Positions 4,917 through 5,178 of a DNA stretch of 5,178 nt are shown piece by piece. The position numbers were made by a program, and so were the translations under genes. The stretch comes from MFZZ01 sp964610165 (GTDB taxonomy: Bacteria; Patescibacteriota; Microgenomatia; UBA1406; GWC2-37-13): NCBI GenBank assembly GCA_964610165.1, contig CAZSUZ010000051.1, forward strand, positions 1 through 5,178, in the 5' to 3' direction. Numbering within the stretch: the first letter of the stretch is position 1; the number at the start of each line of letters is the position of its first letter. A model generated the notes under the pieces. It was not told the origin of the DNA and searched no databases. It was given only the letters and a program-made list of their open reading frames with translations.

Positions 4917-5084
4917 ATGAAAGAGATTGAACTTGAAATATTAGAAGCAAGCTATTGGGAGCATTTTAAAGTTGCTAAAGACCTTGCATTGTATTTACCA
5001 CTGAAGCATCCTAAGAGAGTAAGATTTGAAAATGAAATTAATAAAATGCTCAAACGAATACACCAATTGAAAGCAGAAACTTAG
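4917..5084 (+). CDS. Hypothetical 55-residue helical protein enclosed by inverted repeats
   Basis: The frame runs from ATG 4917 to TAG 5082-5084. The product reads MKEIELEILEASYWEHFKVA, then KDLALYLPLKHPKRVRFENE and INKMLKRIHQLKAET, and looks almost entirely helical, with a possible turn at LPLKHP. Acidic residues dominate the first helix and basic residues the last, as in small dimerising or antitoxin-like proteins, though no family is recognised. Its start codon directly follows the left arm of an inverted repeat and its stop codon overlaps the right arm. That position, plus a plausible amino acid composition, supports it as a real gene of the array despite its size. Confidence 0.6.
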   Translation: MKEIELEILEASYWEHFKVAKDLALYLPLKHPKRVRFENEINKMLKRIHQLKAET

Positions 5085-5104
5085 CATTGCGTTTATTTGG
5101 TGTT
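5084..5104 (+). repeat. Right arm of the inverted repeat flanking the 55-residue gene
   Basis: The arm begins at the last base of the stop codon, within the TAGCATTGC spacer repeat. It pairs with 4896-4915 over 20 positions with one bulged base and one wobble. It runs directly into the next hairpin (5102-5130), so the two structures overlap by three bases. Confidence 0.65.
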
Positions 5105-5130
5105 AGCAAATCGTTTTAATGTTTGCTAAC
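5102..5130 (+). repeat. Hairpin with 9-bp stem and the same loop TCGTTTTAATG
   Basis: GTTAGCAAA (5102-5110) pairs perfectly with TTTGCTAAC (5122-5130) around TCGTTTTAATG (5111-5121). The loop, with AAA/TTT at its base, is identical to that at 4419-4435, while the rest of the stem is different but still fully paired. Confidence 0.7.
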
Positions 5131-5139
5131 GTTTGAATA

Positions 5140-5154
5140 TAAGCGTAGTGCTTA
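5140..5154 (+). repeat. Small hairpin TAAGC-GTAGT-GCTTA
   Basis: A perfect 5-bp stem with a 5-nt loop lies between the large hairpin and the leader of the next, unseen gene. It is short and could be chance, but its position between site and leader parallels the hairpin at 3504-3530. Confidence 0.3.
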
Positions 5155-5161
5155 CATAGAA

Positions 5162-5178
5162 CTTAATTTGAAACACTA
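5162..5178 (+). promoter_or_regulatory. Cassette leader at the right edge
   Basis: CTTAATTTGAAACACTA matches the leader at 3244-3254 exactly over its last 11 bases, and TTAATTTG is one base from the Bacteroidota -7 element TAnnTTTG. It predicts another gene starting just beyond the window, so the array continues to the right. Confidence 0.4.

Larger units (their letters stand above)
2438..5178 (+). mobile_element. Candidate integron-like gene cassette array (no integrase in window)
   Basis: Seven consecutive small genes, all on the + strand and mostly unrelated to each other, are separated by spacers of about 20-130 nt. The spacers repeat the same ingredients: a stop-codon motif TAG[TC]ATTG, a TAACGG-type core, palindromes, and an AT-rich leader with TTGAAACA. 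This matches the one-gene-one-site layout of cassette arrays lacking an integrase. Several core sequences (CTAAC, ATAAC paired with GTTAT) are reminiscent of attC R boxes but do not fit RYYYAAC/GTTRRRY strictly. Similar TAACGG spacers are familiar to me from Bacteroidota genomes, from memory only. The left end is unclear: no site is visible before the methyltransferase pair. The array runs off the right edge. Confidence 0.5.

Noticed and set aside
4479..5084. Toxin-antitoxin pair (130- and 55-residue genes)
   Set aside because: Size order is plausible, but neither protein shows a toxin or antitoxin motif, and a palindromic spacer with inverted repeats separates them, unlike a coupled operon.
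2438..5178. CRISPR array
   Set aside because: Repeats are imperfect, irregularly spaced by 200-400 nt and separated by coding genes, not by uniform short spacers.

Overview
The window is an AT-rich stretch with every credible gene on the + strand. Its start regions are A-rich and mostly lack Shine-Dalgarno sequences. The gene style and the recurring intergenic motifs built on TAACGG suggest a Bacteroidota chromosome or mobile element, or a phage of such a host. That assignment is inference from sequence style; no taxonomic marker gene is present.

Region 1 (about 1-1243) holds three tightly packed genes. The first two (2-337, cut by the window edge, and 340-825) carry three alignable copies of a domain of about 60-70 residues that I do not recognise, plus the tail of a fourth copy. 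The third (827-1243) encodes a zinc-ribbon protein with a lysine-rich linker and two probable membrane segments. Its N-terminal half resembles small phage proteins.

Region 2 (1251-2440) is a two-gene unit with a 2-nt gap: an unknown 113-residue protein followed by a beta-class (SPPY) DNA methyltransferase. No restriction endonuclease is recognisable, so the methyltransferase looks like an orphan or the remnant of a restriction system.

Region 3 (2438-5178) is a series of seven single small genes of 55 to 130 residues, all in one orientation. They are separated by short non-coding spacers full of inverted repeats. The spacers share three elements: a motif that contains the upstream stop codon (TAG[TC]ATTG, often followed by TAACGG), hairpins (two of which have different stems but an identical 11-nt loop, TCGTTTTAATG), and an AT-rich leader ending in TTGAAACA just before the next gene. 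This is the architecture of an integron-like gene cassette array, here without a visible integrase and with sites that do not fit the classical attC consensus. The payload genes are almost all unrecognised; two encode small zinc-ribbon proteins. The array is the most interesting part of the window. Its proposed mobility is an inference that genome comparison could test.
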